Positions 1 to 7,932 of a stretch of DNA of 35,118 bases are shown one piece after another. A program made the position numbers and the translations under genes. Under the pieces are notes generated by a model, which made no database searches, was not told the DNA's origin, and worked only from the letters and a program-made list of their open reading frames with translations. Within the stretch, counting starts at the first letter, position 1. Every line of letters begins with the position of its first letter. Origin of the DNA: AM-0621 sp964386705. Lineage in GTDB: Bacteria; Planctomycetota; Planctomycetia; Planctomycetales; Planctomycetaceae. The stretch covers positions 1-35,118 of the forward strand of contig CAYLTY010000072.1 in the NCBI GenBank assembly GCA_964386705.1. Reading direction: 5' to 3'.

Positions 1-913
1 AGTTTTCAGCGAGGAATTTTACAGCGCCGTCTGCCATTACAACATGTGCGCCTCCTGGGTGGGCGCCTTGAATCGGGTTGTTGACGCCGGAGTTCCCATG
101 CACACCTAGTGTGCTGGATGCGGCATTATGCGCACCTTCCGCCTGCTTGTAGTTTACGGGGTGCCGTAGCGTGGTCGTGTTGAAAGAACGCTCGCCACTG
201 CCATAAGCACCGGGCGCCCCCATGAACATGCCATGTGGCCAGGAATTAATTGCGATTCGCTGCATTCCCGTTGCAGTCTCAATGCACCAGTCAGATTGTT
301 CCCCAAGGATGATCTGATTTGATGCTCCGTCAGAAATATCGCCGACTCGAATTCGACTACGGCGGAACAAAACGCCTGCATTGGACTGATTGCCGTGACC
401 ACTGGACACGATCGTGCCAGTCGTGCGTCCCATCGGGTCTGGCCATGAGCCCGAGATGCCGACATAGTGAGCAACGCAGGTACCTGGACCTGGTCCATTG
501 TGAGTTCCGGTGAAGTCGTAGATAAACATCGGACTCGACGGACATTTGACGACAGGAATGAGTTTTCCGGTAACCAACGTCGCGTTAGTGACGTCGTTGT
601 ATCCGGAATTGACCCGCTCATGACCCCACTGGTCGTAAAGAGGTAACTGATCTATGTAGGGTAGTATGGCAACGTAGAAGGACTGCCCCCAGCCACCGCC
701 GGGAATGTGATCGCAGTTGCCCATGGGAAAGGTATTGAAAACTTCATGGTAGCTTTGAAGTGCCAACCCCAGTTGCTTGAGATTGCCTTTGCATTGAGAT
801 CGTCTCGCCGACTCTCTTGCCTGCTGAACGGCAGGCAAGAGGAGGGCCACTAAGACGGCAATAATCGCGATAACGACCAGAAGTTCGATCAACGTAAAGC
901 CACGACGTCGCAT
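1..913 (-). CDS. DUF1559 domain protein with type IV prepilin-like N-terminus (3' end cut by window edge)
   Basis: The reading frame opens at the ATG at 911-913 and stays open to the left edge, giving at least 304 residues. The N-terminus is a class-III prepilin leader: MRRRGFTLIELLVVIAII, with cleavage expected after G5 and the conserved Glu five residues on. A hydrophobic helix and the usual ARRSQCKGNLKQLGLALQ segment follow. The C-terminal end shows the H-GG-A-MADGAVKFL motif that closes DUF1559 proteins, so probably only a few residues are missing. These proteins are hugely expanded in planctomycetes. They are processed by prepilin peptidase and are thought to form pseudopilin-like surface structures, but their role is unknown. 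The gene stands alone here, divergent from ppx and far from the Tad-like locus at 29-31 kb. Confidence 0.93.
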   Translation of the reverse strand, partial: MRRRGFTLIELLVVIAIIAVLVALLLPAVQQARESARRSQCKGNLKQLGLALQSYHEVFNTFPMGNCDHIPGGGWGQSFYVAILPYIDQLPLYDQWGHERVNSGYNDVTNATLVTGKLIPVVKCPSSPMFIYDFTGTHNGPGPGTCVAHYVGISGSWPDPMGRTTGTIVSSGHGNQSNAGVLFRRSRIRVGDISDGASNQIILGEQSDWCIETATGMQRIAINSWPHGMFMGAPGAYGSGERSFNTTTLRHPVNYKQAEGAHNAASSTLGVHGNSGVNNPIQGAHPGGAHVVMADGAVKFLAEN

Positions 914-1611
914 AGCCCGAGTCCCCCTATACGAACAACGAACAACACGAGCCTCTGATTCAAAATGAATCACGAGGTCGCGAGATATGTCGCCACGCCA
1001 GCCGCATCTTCGCTGCTCGACTTACGATAAACCGAGACAGCGAGCACTCTTGACGCTCTCAGTCAACTTCTTACGAGACAAATTCAAGCAAATTTGAACG
1101 CATCAAAGTTCGACTCTGCCAGAGTCAATAACGAGTAATCTCAAGAAATCTTAGAAAGCCCCAAAACTTTTGTTTACGCCGACGGTTCCACCAACCACAC
1201 GTGCATGTAACACCACCAGCTTCGTTCCCAGTACATCTGCGGATCGAGGGAGGGGTTTTCTCTGCATGGAGACGGATGATTTAGTCGGACTGCTGAAGTC
1301 CGGATGAAGTTACCTGGAATCCTTCGGGCCAGATTCAAAAGTCGGCTTAAGCCAACAGGGAATTTAAATCGGCCACAGGCTGGATGCGAGACGATACTGG
1401 CACGTAAACACGGGGTGACACAAGGCTTAAGTCGACGCATGTCCTCTTGCAGGGTCGCCCCATAACAACGCAGCGCGAACTCGAAACAGCGGAGTCTATG
1501 CTCTCGGTGAGTGCCGCCTTTGGAATTATGAATTCGTAACTGCCATTCCCTCGTCGGGCCGTTGGCCTGCTATTCTGCCGGGAGTTTCGCCACCTGACGT
1601 TGGAACTCCTC
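914..1611. other. Long intergenic region with a short palindrome, no convincing gene
   Basis: About 700 bp separate the divergent DUF1559 and ppx genes. Short open frames on the minus strand (1174-1440, 1347-1646) have no recognisable motif and lack ribosome binding sites, so I do not call them. A perfect 6+3+6 palindrome, GACTCT-GCC-AGAGTC, lies at 1112-1126 in an A/T-rich stretch upstream of the DUF1559 gene and could be an operator or small hairpin. A second 10-bp palindrome, GGCTTAAGCC, is at 1344-1353, with a partial copy at 1424-1431. I see no clear sigma-70 promoter. Confidence 0.4.
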
Positions 1612-3216
1612 ATGACTCGATCTGCTGAAGTTGGCCTGTTTGGCACGACGCTCGTTCAACCTGCTCGACAAACGCCGCAAGCGGTCGCAGTCATCGACAT
1701 CGGGACAAGTTCCATCCGCATGGCGATTGGCGAGATTACGCCAGATGGAAATGTTCGCACGCTGGAAGAGCTGACTCAGGCGGTTTCGCTGGGCAAAGAC
1801 ACCTTCACGCGCGGCGAGATCACGCGGCAGACCATCGAAGACAGCGTCCGCGTTCTGGAGCGGTATCGCGAGTTGTTGAACGCCTACGGCATCAGTCGCC
1901 CCGATCAACTGCGGTGCGTCGCGACAAGTGCGGTGCGCGAGGCATCCAACAAGCTGGCCTTCATTGACCGCGTCTACATCGCAACCGGGTTTCAAGTGGA
2001 GCCGCTGGACGAATCCGAAGTCAGCCGCATCACGTACCTGGGTATTCAACCGACCTTGAAGCAACACCCGGATCTGGCGTCCGCTCGCAGCATTGTGGTC
2101 GAAGTCGGTGCGGGCAGCACGGAAGTGCTGGTGGTTGATCGCGGCCAGGTGGTGTTCTCACACACGTACAATCTGGGTTCGCTGCGATTGCGACAGACGC
2201 TCGAAGCCCTGCGGACACCGCGCGACAAAGAGCGCGAGATCATGGAGAACCACATCGACCGCTTCATCTCTCAAGTGATGCAGCAGATCGATGATGAGAA
2301 GCCCGTCGTGCCCGAGATCATCGCGCTGGGTGGCGACTTCCGGTTCGCCGCTCATGAACTCGTAAAAGATCACATCGAAGAATCACTCGCCAAGATTGAT
2401 CTGGATACCTTCGGCAGTTTCGTGAACGCGATGTTCCCGCTAAGCGACGACGAACTGATGCACGAGTACCACCTGACGTTCTCGGACGCTGAAACGCTCG
2501 GACCTGCATTGCTGACGCTGCTGAAGTTCGCGCGCAAGATGCAGGTTGAGCACATCCGGGTTTCCGACGTGAACCTGCGCGACGGCCTGCTGCAGGACAT
2601 GGCTCACAGCGGAGCGTGGACGGATGACTTTGTCGATCAGGCCCTGAACTCGGCGATTGAACTGGGCCGCAAGTATTCCTTCGATGAATCGCACGCGCGA
2701 CATGTCGCCCACTTGAGCCGCATGCTGTTCGTCGCCCTGCAGCCAGTACATCGGCTCGATCCGCGATTCAGCGTGTTGCTGAAAATCGCGGCGCTCTTGC
2801 ATGAAATCGGCATGTACATCGGCGTGTCGAGCTACCACAAGCACTCGATGTACCTCATCCAGAACAGTGAGTTGTTCGGGTTGAGCCGTCGTGACCTCGC
2901 ATTGGTGGCGCATGTCGCCCGCTATCATCGGCGAGCTTCTCCCAAGCCGACGCATCCGGGCTACACGTCGCTGGATCGCGAGGATCGAGTCCTCGTCGCC
3001 AAGCTGGCGGGAATGCTGCGCATCGCAGATGCCCTCGACCGTTCCTATAGCCAGCGCATCAAAGAGTTCGCCTGCTCCATTCAGGGCGAGCGGCTCATCA
3101 TCTCGATTCCCGGCGTCGAAGACCTCTCGCTGGAACAGGTCGCCCTCAAACAGACCGTCACGTTGTTCGAAGAAACGTTCGGCCTGTCGGTCCTCTTGCG
3201 ACGCTCGCGTATCTGA
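1612..3216 (+). CDS. ppx: Ppx/GppA-family phosphatase with C-terminal HD-like domain
   Basis: 534 residues. The N-terminal half is an ASKHA-fold exopolyphosphatase / (p)ppGpp phosphatase: phosphate-1 loop DIGTSSIRM near residues 29-37, ATSAVREAS near 104-112 carrying the Glu equivalent to the catalytic base of E. coli Ppx, and the second loop VEVGAGSTE near 163-171. That loop is a variant of the usual D-I/V-GGGS-T/L-E. The C-terminal half has the Ppx-type helical HD-like domain with LLHEIG in place of HD and a YHKHSMY segment. It would hydrolyse polyphosphate or pppGpp in the cytoplasm. A TTG 12 bp upstream (1600) is an alternative start; I prefer the ATG although neither has a strong Shine-Dalgarno. 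Whether it is Ppx or GppA cannot be told from sequence alone. Confidence 0.92.
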   Translation: MTRSAEVGLFGTTLVQPARQTPQAVAVIDIGTSSIRMAIGEITPDGNVRTLEELTQAVSLGKDTFTRGEITRQTIEDSVRVLERYRELLNAYGISRPDQLRCVATSAVREASNKLAFIDRVYIATGFQVEPLDESEVSRITYLGIQPTLKQHPDLASARSIVVEVGAGSTEVLVVDRGQVVFSHTYNLGSLRLRQTLEALRTPRDKEREIMENHIDRFISQVMQQIDDEKPVVPEIIALGGDFRFAAHELVKDHIEESLAKIDLDTFGSFVNAMFPLSDDELMHEYHLTFSDAETLGPALLTLLKFARKMQVEHIRVSDVNLRDGLLQDMAHSGAWTDDFVDQALNSAIELGRKYSFDESHARHVAHLSRMLFVALQPVHRLDPRFSVLLKIAALLHEIGMYIGVSSYHKHSMYLIQNSELFGLSRRDLALVAHVARYHRRASPKPTHPGYTSLDREDRVLVAKLAGMLRIADALDRSYSQRIKEFACSIQGERLIISIPGVEDLSLEQVALKQTVTLFEETFGLSVLLRRSRI

Positions 3217-3264
3217 TCGCCGGGCTCCGCTTTAACAGAGAAGAGATTTGAAATGCTGAGGCCG

Positions 3265-3305
3265 CAGAGAACGCGGAGATCTCAGGTGAGCCTCCGCGTC
3301 GAGAC
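3265..3305. repeat. Hairpin in convergent ppx/thuA intergenic space
   Basis: ACGCGGAG at 3271-3278 and CTCCGCGT at 3292-3299 can pair (8 bp, 13-nt loop), within a longer GCCGCAGAGAACGCGGAG string. There is no T-tract, so this is not a classical intrinsic terminator. It resembles dispersed 'ctccgcgttctctgcgg' repeats found in many bacterial genomes; that resemblance is from memory. Confidence 0.4.
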
Positions 3306-3373
3306 TTCGTAACGAAGAGCTGAAACAAGTGGGACGAATCTCCCGACTCGTCCTATAGCTAATCCTTAATCCC

Positions 3374-4252
3374 TCACTCCGCGATGCTGGTCGCGGTTGC
3401 GGTTGGGAACTTCTCAGGGACGGGCAGCGTGACTTTGTCGGTGGCCACCCACTCGGCACCGCGAGCGACGATCGACTGGAAGCCGATGCACTTCATCGAT
3501 ACCTCGGCGTGTCCCATCACGGTCGTGAAGACCTTGCCCTTCGAATAGGGAATCCACCAGACCATCGGCTCGTGAGCGTCGGTGCCGCCCGTCTTCTTGT
3601 CCGAGTAAGCGGTGGCCAGAATGTGCATGTCGAGCGCGGGGCCGCGTTGACCGTGATAGAGCTCATCCTTCACGTGCATCCATTCGGCAGGCAGACCTTT
3701 CATCACGGGATGCTCGCGATCACGAGTTACCACCGAAAAGTCATGCTGCGAACCGTGGCCTGCGCCTGGTCCCTCGTTCTTCGGCGCGCGAACCACTTTG
3801 CCTTCTGCTGAGAACGTCACGCGATCGCCAAAGTTCGCCCCCCGCCAGCCGAGCCCGATCATGCGGTTGAACTCAGGCCATTCGGTGAAGGCGTTATTGG
3901 CCGCGTGCACGATGACCACGCCGCCACCATTGGCGACGTATTGCTCGAAGTTCTTGCGTACGCCTTCCGGCCACATTTCGCCGTTGTAGTTGCTCAGCAC
4001 CACGTTGAACTTGGTGAACTCGGGATTGAACTTCTCCCAGTCACCTGCGGGCGACTTGTTGGGCGGAGTAGTCGCCACTTCCACTTCATAGCGCCCTGAT
4101 CCGGTCAGAAAATCCTTCAGGATCGGCGTTGTCGCCCTCCAGTTGTGATTGTTCTGGCCGTCAATGATCAGCAGCTTCAGCTTGTCCGCAGCCAGAGCAT
4201 CGCTGACCGCGAACAGTGTCAGACACACGAGCGCCAACAGCAGTCGTTTCAT
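3374..4252 (-). CDS. Secreted ThuA domain-containing protein
   Basis: 292 residues from the ATG at 4250-4252, which is preceded by an AAGGA ribosome binding site about 9 nt upstream and begins a clear Sec signal peptide (MKRLLLALVCLTLFAVSDALAA). An open frame continues 54 bp further upstream but has no signal or RBS. The mature part is a ThuA (trehalose-utilisation, class I glutamine amidotransferase-like) fold: LLIIDGQNNHNW near residue 25, VVLSNYNG, GGGVVIVHAANN, and the ELYHGQRG and MVWWIPYSKG segments towards the end. Secreted ThuA proteins are abundant in planctomycetes, often near DUF1080 proteins and sulfatases, and are thought to act on sugars; the activity is not established. It lies 136 bp upstream of, and in the same direction as, ispH's far end. 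Confidence 0.9.
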   Translation of the reverse strand: MKRLLLALVCLTLFAVSDALAADKLKLLIIDGQNNHNWRATTPILKDFLTGSGRYEVEVATTPPNKSPAGDWEKFNPEFTKFNVVLSNYNGEMWPEGVRKNFEQYVANGGGVVIVHAANNAFTEWPEFNRMIGLGWRGANFGDRVTFSAEGKVVRAPKNEGPGAGHGSQHDFSVVTRDREHPVMKGLPAEWMHVKDELYHGQRGPALDMHILATAYSDKKTGGTDAHEPMVWWIPYSKGKVFTTVMGHAEVSMKCIGFQSIVARGAEWVATDKVTLPVPEKFPTATATSIAE

Positions 4253-4388
4253 TCGTCTCGTCCTTCGGCAGTTAAAAGTCGCATTTGTTCCAGATCCCTC
4301 AGGCACAACGCGCGGGGATGTTGTGCTCTCGCCGCAACGCAGCGCACGGCGACACTTCAGCAGACGGACGTCCGAATTTCGACTCTGC

Positions 4389-5324
4389 TCAACTGACCGT
4401 GGCCAGCCTGAGCTCCTTCGGCAGTGGGAAGTAGACGTGCTCTTCTCTCACGACGACTGAATCCACCTCGGCTCCAAACCGTTCCACAAAGAAGTCGATC
4501 GTCTCCTGCACGACAACCTCAGGGGCACTCGCTCCGGCGGTGATCAGAACAGTTTCGTTGCCGGTGAACTCCTCGATCGGCAGTTCTTTGACCGAGTCAA
4601 TCAGGAAGGACCGTTTGCCGTTCGACTTACCAATCTCCATCAGGCGCCGGCTGTTTGAACTGTTCTGGCTGCCCAGCACGATGACGACATCCGCGCGAGT
4701 CGCCAGCGTCGAAACCGCCTCCTGGCGATTCGTGGTGGCGTAGCAGATATCTTCTTTCGGCGGCGCGTCGATCTGCGGGTAACGCAGCTTCAGCCGATCG
4801 ATGATGGCCTGAGCTTCCGAGACGCTCAGCGTCGTTTGAGTCAGATAAGCAATCTTGTCATTCGGTCCGAACGGCAGTTGATCGACCGCGTCCGGAGTGT
4901 CGACCAGAGTGATGCTTTCAGGCGCTTCACCCATAGTGCCGATGACCTCGTCGTGGCCCTCGTGACCGATCAGCACGATGTTGTAACCGGACTTGGCGAA
5001 CTTGATCGCTTCCAGATGCACCTTCGTGACCAACGGGCACGTGGCATCAATCGTGAAGAGATTCCGCTCGCGCGCCTGCCGACGAATTTCGGGCGACACA
5101 CCGTGAGCACTGTAGAGCAGAATGGCCCCGTTTGGTGCCTCCGAGATCTCATTCACGAACGTCACGCCCTGCCTCGTGAACCGCTCCACGACGTACTTGT
5201 TGTGCACGATCTCGTGATAGACGTAGATGTTCGAGCCAAAGCGCCGAATGGATTCATCCAGACACTCAATCGCCATGTTCACGCCGGCACAGAAGCCGCG
5301 CGGGTTCGCCAAAAGAATCTTCAT
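4389..5324 (-). CDS. ispH: 4-hydroxy-3-methylbut-2-enyl diphosphate reductase (IspH/LytB)
   Basis: 311 residues, the normal length of IspH (about 310-320). The last enzyme of the MEP isoprenoid pathway reduces HMBPP to IPP and DMAPP using a [4Fe-4S] cluster. The three cluster cysteines are visible: C12 in NPRGFCAGV, C96 in DATCP, and C194 in EDICYATTNRQ. The substrate-binding His residues lie in EIVHN, SAHG and GHEGHDE, and SQNSSNS is near the C-terminus. I start at the family-typical MKILLANPRGF (ATG 5322-5324). In-frame ATGs further upstream (5355-5357 and 5544-5546) would add 11 or 74 non-conserved residues. No strong Shine-Dalgarno precedes any of them. It is divergent from the STM401x-type cassette. 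Confidence 0.96.
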   Translation of the reverse strand: MKILLANPRGFCAGVNMAIECLDESIRRFGSNIYVYHEIVHNKYVVERFTRQGVTFVNEISEAPNGAILLYSAHGVSPEIRRQARERNLFTIDATCPLVTKVHLEAIKFAKSGYNIVLIGHEGHDEVIGTMGEAPESITLVDTPDAVDQLPFGPNDKIAYLTQTTLSVSEAQAIIDRLKLRYPQIDAPPKEDICYATTNRQEAVSTLATRADVVIVLGSQNSSNSRRLMEIGKSNGKRSFLIDSVKELPIEEFTGNETVLITAGASAPEVVVQETIDFFVERFGAEVDSVVVREEHVYFPLPKELRLATVS

Positions 5325-5508
5325 GATGTCGCCGAAAGCCGTTTCTTGAAATTCCATCCGTCCGCCAGCAGGAGTAATCCGTACTTTCCCGTCCGGCTTA
5401 ACGCAGGGTAGTCGGGCATCCCGAGCTTCGCTATCGCGAGTCAGGTTGCGGTGCCGGTTCCATGACATTTCATCTGTGGAACTTGTGTCAACCGCCTTGC
5501 TAGACTGC

Positions 5509-5522
5509 GATCTGATCAGATC
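5509..5522. promoter_or_regulatory. 14-bp perfect palindrome upstream of the cassette
   Basis: GATCTGATCAGATC is a perfect dyad located 47 bp before the first start codon of the seven-gene run, in the divergent space shared with ispH. Position and symmetry suggest a repressor or activator site. No regulator gene is adjacent, and a chance palindrome is not excluded. Confidence 0.35.
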
Positions 5523-5569
5523 TGTTTGAAAATCGGCATTCGCCACTCGAACAGCGTTAGGGAAAGTAA

Positions 5570-5872
5570 ATGGCTCTCTATCGACACGGCGACGTCCTTG
5601 TGGAAAGCGTGGATTCGGTGCCTGCTGATGCCCGCCAGCTGCAACATCTAGTGCTGGCCGAAGGCGAATTGACGGGACATTCGCATCGCGTTGCCGAACG
5701 CGAGGCTGCGGTCCTGTGGCGTTCGGGTCGCGGGTTGTTCCTGAAGGTTACCGCGCCCACTGCGACGCTGGTGCATCAGGAACACGGGCCGATTGTGCTG
5801 CCTCACGGGACATATCGAGTCTGGCAGCAGCGCGAATACTCCCCGCAAGACATTCGGACGGTTCGCGATTAG
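5570..5872 (+). CDS. Small conserved protein of unknown function, first gene of the cassette
   Basis: 100 residues, ATG with a good AGGGAAA ribosome binding site 4-10 nt upstream. The N-terminus MALYRHGDVLVESVDSVP, a central LAEGELTGHSHRV and a C-terminal QREYSPQDIRTVRD give the pattern of a small all-beta conserved protein that I recognise from several phyla: QGDVL near the start, GH-H in the middle, QREY at the end. I know of no assigned function. The paired histidines in GHSHR and H71 (VHQEHGP) could bind a metal; this is inference. It has no signal peptide and is probably cytoplasmic. It precedes the LRR/DUF6745-like gene by 61 bp, a pairing I believe recurs elsewhere (from memory). Confidence 0.85.
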   Translation: MALYRHGDVLVESVDSVPADARQLQHLVLAEGELTGHSHRVAEREAAVLWRSGRGLFLKVTAPTATLVHQEHGPIVLPHGTYRVWQQREYSPQDIRTVRD

Positions 5873-5933
5873 CGCGATCACGCAACAGCGATTCCGGTCT
5901 CGGCCGGTTACGGATGCCAAAGTCAGGGACCTG

Positions 5934-6965
5934 ATGTCGTCAAATTCTGAACGCGTCACCGCCGAGGCGGCTTACAAGCTTCTGGAATCGCCAACCGCCC
6001 CCTCCAACCTGCGAGTGGAGGGCGTACTGGACTACTCAGTGAAGTCTGGTCGAAGCTTGCCGTCAGTCTTTCCGGACGGACTGGAAGTCGATGTGCTCGA
6101 TCTTTCCAATCGCGAGATCGAAACCCTGCCGCGTGCGCTGTCGGCTTATGAGTTGGTGCTGGCGGGCTCCACAATTCGCTCGCTGCCCGCCGATTTGAAG
6201 GTGCAGGTACGACTGGATCTGGCTAGCTGCGACCGACTCGAGCAACTTCCCGAAGGTTTGACAGTCGGTACTCTCAACCTGCGCGGCTGTAACTCCCTGC
6301 GAGCCTTGCCGGAGGGATTAGATGTCTGGTTTCTGGATCTCTCTGGATGCTGCGCCTTCGAACATTGGCCCGAGAAGGCTCACATCCGCGGCGGACGTCT
6401 ACAGCTGCGAGGTTGCACCGCGATTCGCGAACTGCCTCCCTATTTGAAAACACTGGCAGCTCTCAACGTTTGCGATTGCCCCAATCTCCCATCGCTGCCG
6501 GAGCAGCTTGTCGTCACTGGCTGGCTCGACCTCGGCCGCAGCGGCCTGATCGATGAAGCAGCGTTACCGCCTGGATTGAATCGCACTCAACTGCGCTGGG
6601 CGGGAATCGATGTCGATCGGCGGATCGCATTTCATCCGGAGCTGATAACCGTCGACGAGCTGCTGACAGAGCGGAATGCCGAGCGACGGCGAGCCCTGTT
6701 AGACCGCTATGGCTACGGACGCTTCCTGGCTGACGCGAATGCCGAAGTGTTGGACAGCGATCGTGATCCGGGTGGACCTCGGCAGTTGCTGCGAGTCGCG
6801 CTACCGGGCGATGAAGATCTTGTGGCGTTGTCCTGTTTTTGCCCGTCGACTCAACGGCAATACATGATCCGGGTGCCGCCCGCGACACCAACGTGTCATC
6901 ACGCAGCGGCATGGATAGCGGGATTCGATAATCCTGATGACTATCATCCACTAGTAGAAACGTAA
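5934..6965 (+). CDS. LPX-type leucine-rich repeat protein with DUF6745-like C-terminus
   Basis: 343 residues from ATG 5934, which has CAGGGA just upstream; the open frame runs back into the previous gene but that part is shadow. Residues about 40-225 are short (20-22 residue) LRRs of the bacterial LPX kind, with repeating L-DLR/S-C-x-L-x-x-LPE-x-L units such as LNLRGCNSLRALPEGL. The tail contains LLDRYGYGRFLADANAEVLD and a beta-rich end with MIRVPPATPTCHHAAAWIAG, which resembles the domain I know as DUF6745 (E-R-R-x-L-x-YG-RF motif). There is no signal peptide. LRRs imply protein or peptide binding. It sits between the small QREY protein and the STM4015-type LRR protein, so it is probably co-transcribed with the radical SAM cassette. 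Confidence 0.85.
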   Translation: MSSNSERVTAEAAYKLLESPTAPSNLRVEGVLDYSVKSGRSLPSVFPDGLEVDVLDLSNREIETLPRALSAYELVLAGSTIRSLPADLKVQVRLDLASCDRLEQLPEGLTVGTLNLRGCNSLRALPEGLDVWFLDLSGCCAFEHWPEKAHIRGGRLQLRGCTAIRELPPYLKTLAALNVCDCPNLPSLPEQLVVTGWLDLGRSGLIDEAALPPGLNRTQLRWAGIDVDRRIAFHPELITVDELLTERNAERRRALLDRYGYGRFLADANAEVLDSDRDPGGPRQLLRVALPGDEDLVALSCFCPSTQRQYMIRVPPATPTCHHAAAWIAGFDNPDDYHPLVET

Positions 6966-7017
6966 GCCTCTTCTCATTTCCCTCTGACAGTTTCGAGCCA
7001 TCATCTGAGGATACAAG

Positions 7018-7932
7018 ATGTACTGTGATCTCACTGAGGAGTACTACGGCTGCAAAGTAGTTGACTTTAATTCAGCCGGTGATTGGCAAGGTCCGGAAGT
7101 CGCTTATCGGCTGCGTGAGGAATATGAAGATGAAACTTCAATTCAGGACCGCCTGAAGGAGCTCCTCAACCAGTCAGGCGCGAAACAGCTCACCGCATTG
7201 CTGATCGGTGCTTGGTCCGGCGCCTGCGAAGGCGACAACTCAAAAGAACTTGTTGAACAGCTCGTCGAAGTGGCGCCTCAGCTACCGAATCTGAAGGCGC
7301 TATTCATCGGCGATATTACTTACGAAGAATGCGAGCTCTCCTGGATAAATCAGTCCGACCTGAGTCCTGTGCTTGCGGCGTTTCCGGGACTCGTCGAATT
7401 CACAGTGCGAGGCGGACAGGAGCTCTCATTCTCCCGCATCAAGCATGACAATCTGGAGCTTCTCACAATCCAAACGGGTGGACTCTCGAAATCAGCGATT
7501 CGCGAGATCTTCCAGTGTGATTTTCCGTCTCTGACCTCTTTAGAACTTCACCTCGGCGACGCAGGTTACGGATTTGACGCGTCCGTCGAAGACCTGCAGC
7601 CGGTACTTTCGGGCAAGCTCTATCCGAAATTGTATTATCTCGGTCTGGTGAACAGCGAAATTGCGGACGACATCGCCGCAGTCGTTGTGAACTCACCGAT
7701 CGTTGATCGCATTGCCACACTCGATCTGTCTCAGGGAAATCTGACTGATACCGGCTTGCGATCTTTGCATGCGTTGGTCGGCAAGCAGAACATCAAGAAC
7801 GTCAGCATTATGCACCACTATTGCAGTGAGTCCGCGGTCGCCGAATTGCAGAAAGCCGCGCCCTGGACCCTGCATGCGGAAGAGGCTCAGCAGGCCGACG
7901 GCGACTGGAGACCAATTCTCCATGCCGAATGA
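7018..7932 (+). CDS. STM4015 family protein (LRR-like)
   Basis: 304 residues; ATG with GAGGAT 6 nt upstream, 52 bp after the previous gene. The sequence shows the family hallmarks: LFIGDITYEECELSWINQSDL near residues 95-115, FPGLVEFTVRGG, LELHLGDAGYGF and a C-terminal LDLSQGNLTDTGLRSLHAL segment. These are irregular ribonuclease-inhibitor-like LRRs. The family is named for Salmonella STM4015, first member of a conserved cassette with two radical SAM proteins. Its role is unknown; as the only non-enzymatic member of the set it could bind or be the substrate (inference). It is cytoplasmic and overlaps the next gene by 11 bp, suggesting translational coupling. Confidence 0.9.
   Translation: MYCDLTEEYYGCKVVDFNSAGDWQGPEVAYRLREEYEDETSIQDRLKELLNQSGAKQLTALLIGAWSGACEGDNSKELVEQLVEVAPQLPNLKALFIGDITYEECELSWINQSDLSPVLAAFPGLVEFTVRGGQELSFSRIKHDNLELLTIQTGGLSKSAIREIFQCDFPSLTSLELHLGDAGYGFDASVEDLQPVLSGKLYPKLYYLGLVNSEIADDIAAVVVNSPIVDRIATLDLSQGNLTDTGLRSLHALVGKQNIKNVSIMHHYCSESAVAELQKAAPWTLHAEEAQQADGDWRPILHAE

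Noticed and set aside
1174..1440. 88-codon minus-strand open frame in the long 5' gap
   Set aside because: Tryptophan-rich tail is odd, but no start signal, no family and no signature of coding constraint; kept only as a note.
5793..5933. Upstream extension of the LPX-LRR gene
   Set aside because: It overlaps the 100-aa gene in another frame, and ATG 5934 has its own ribosome binding site.
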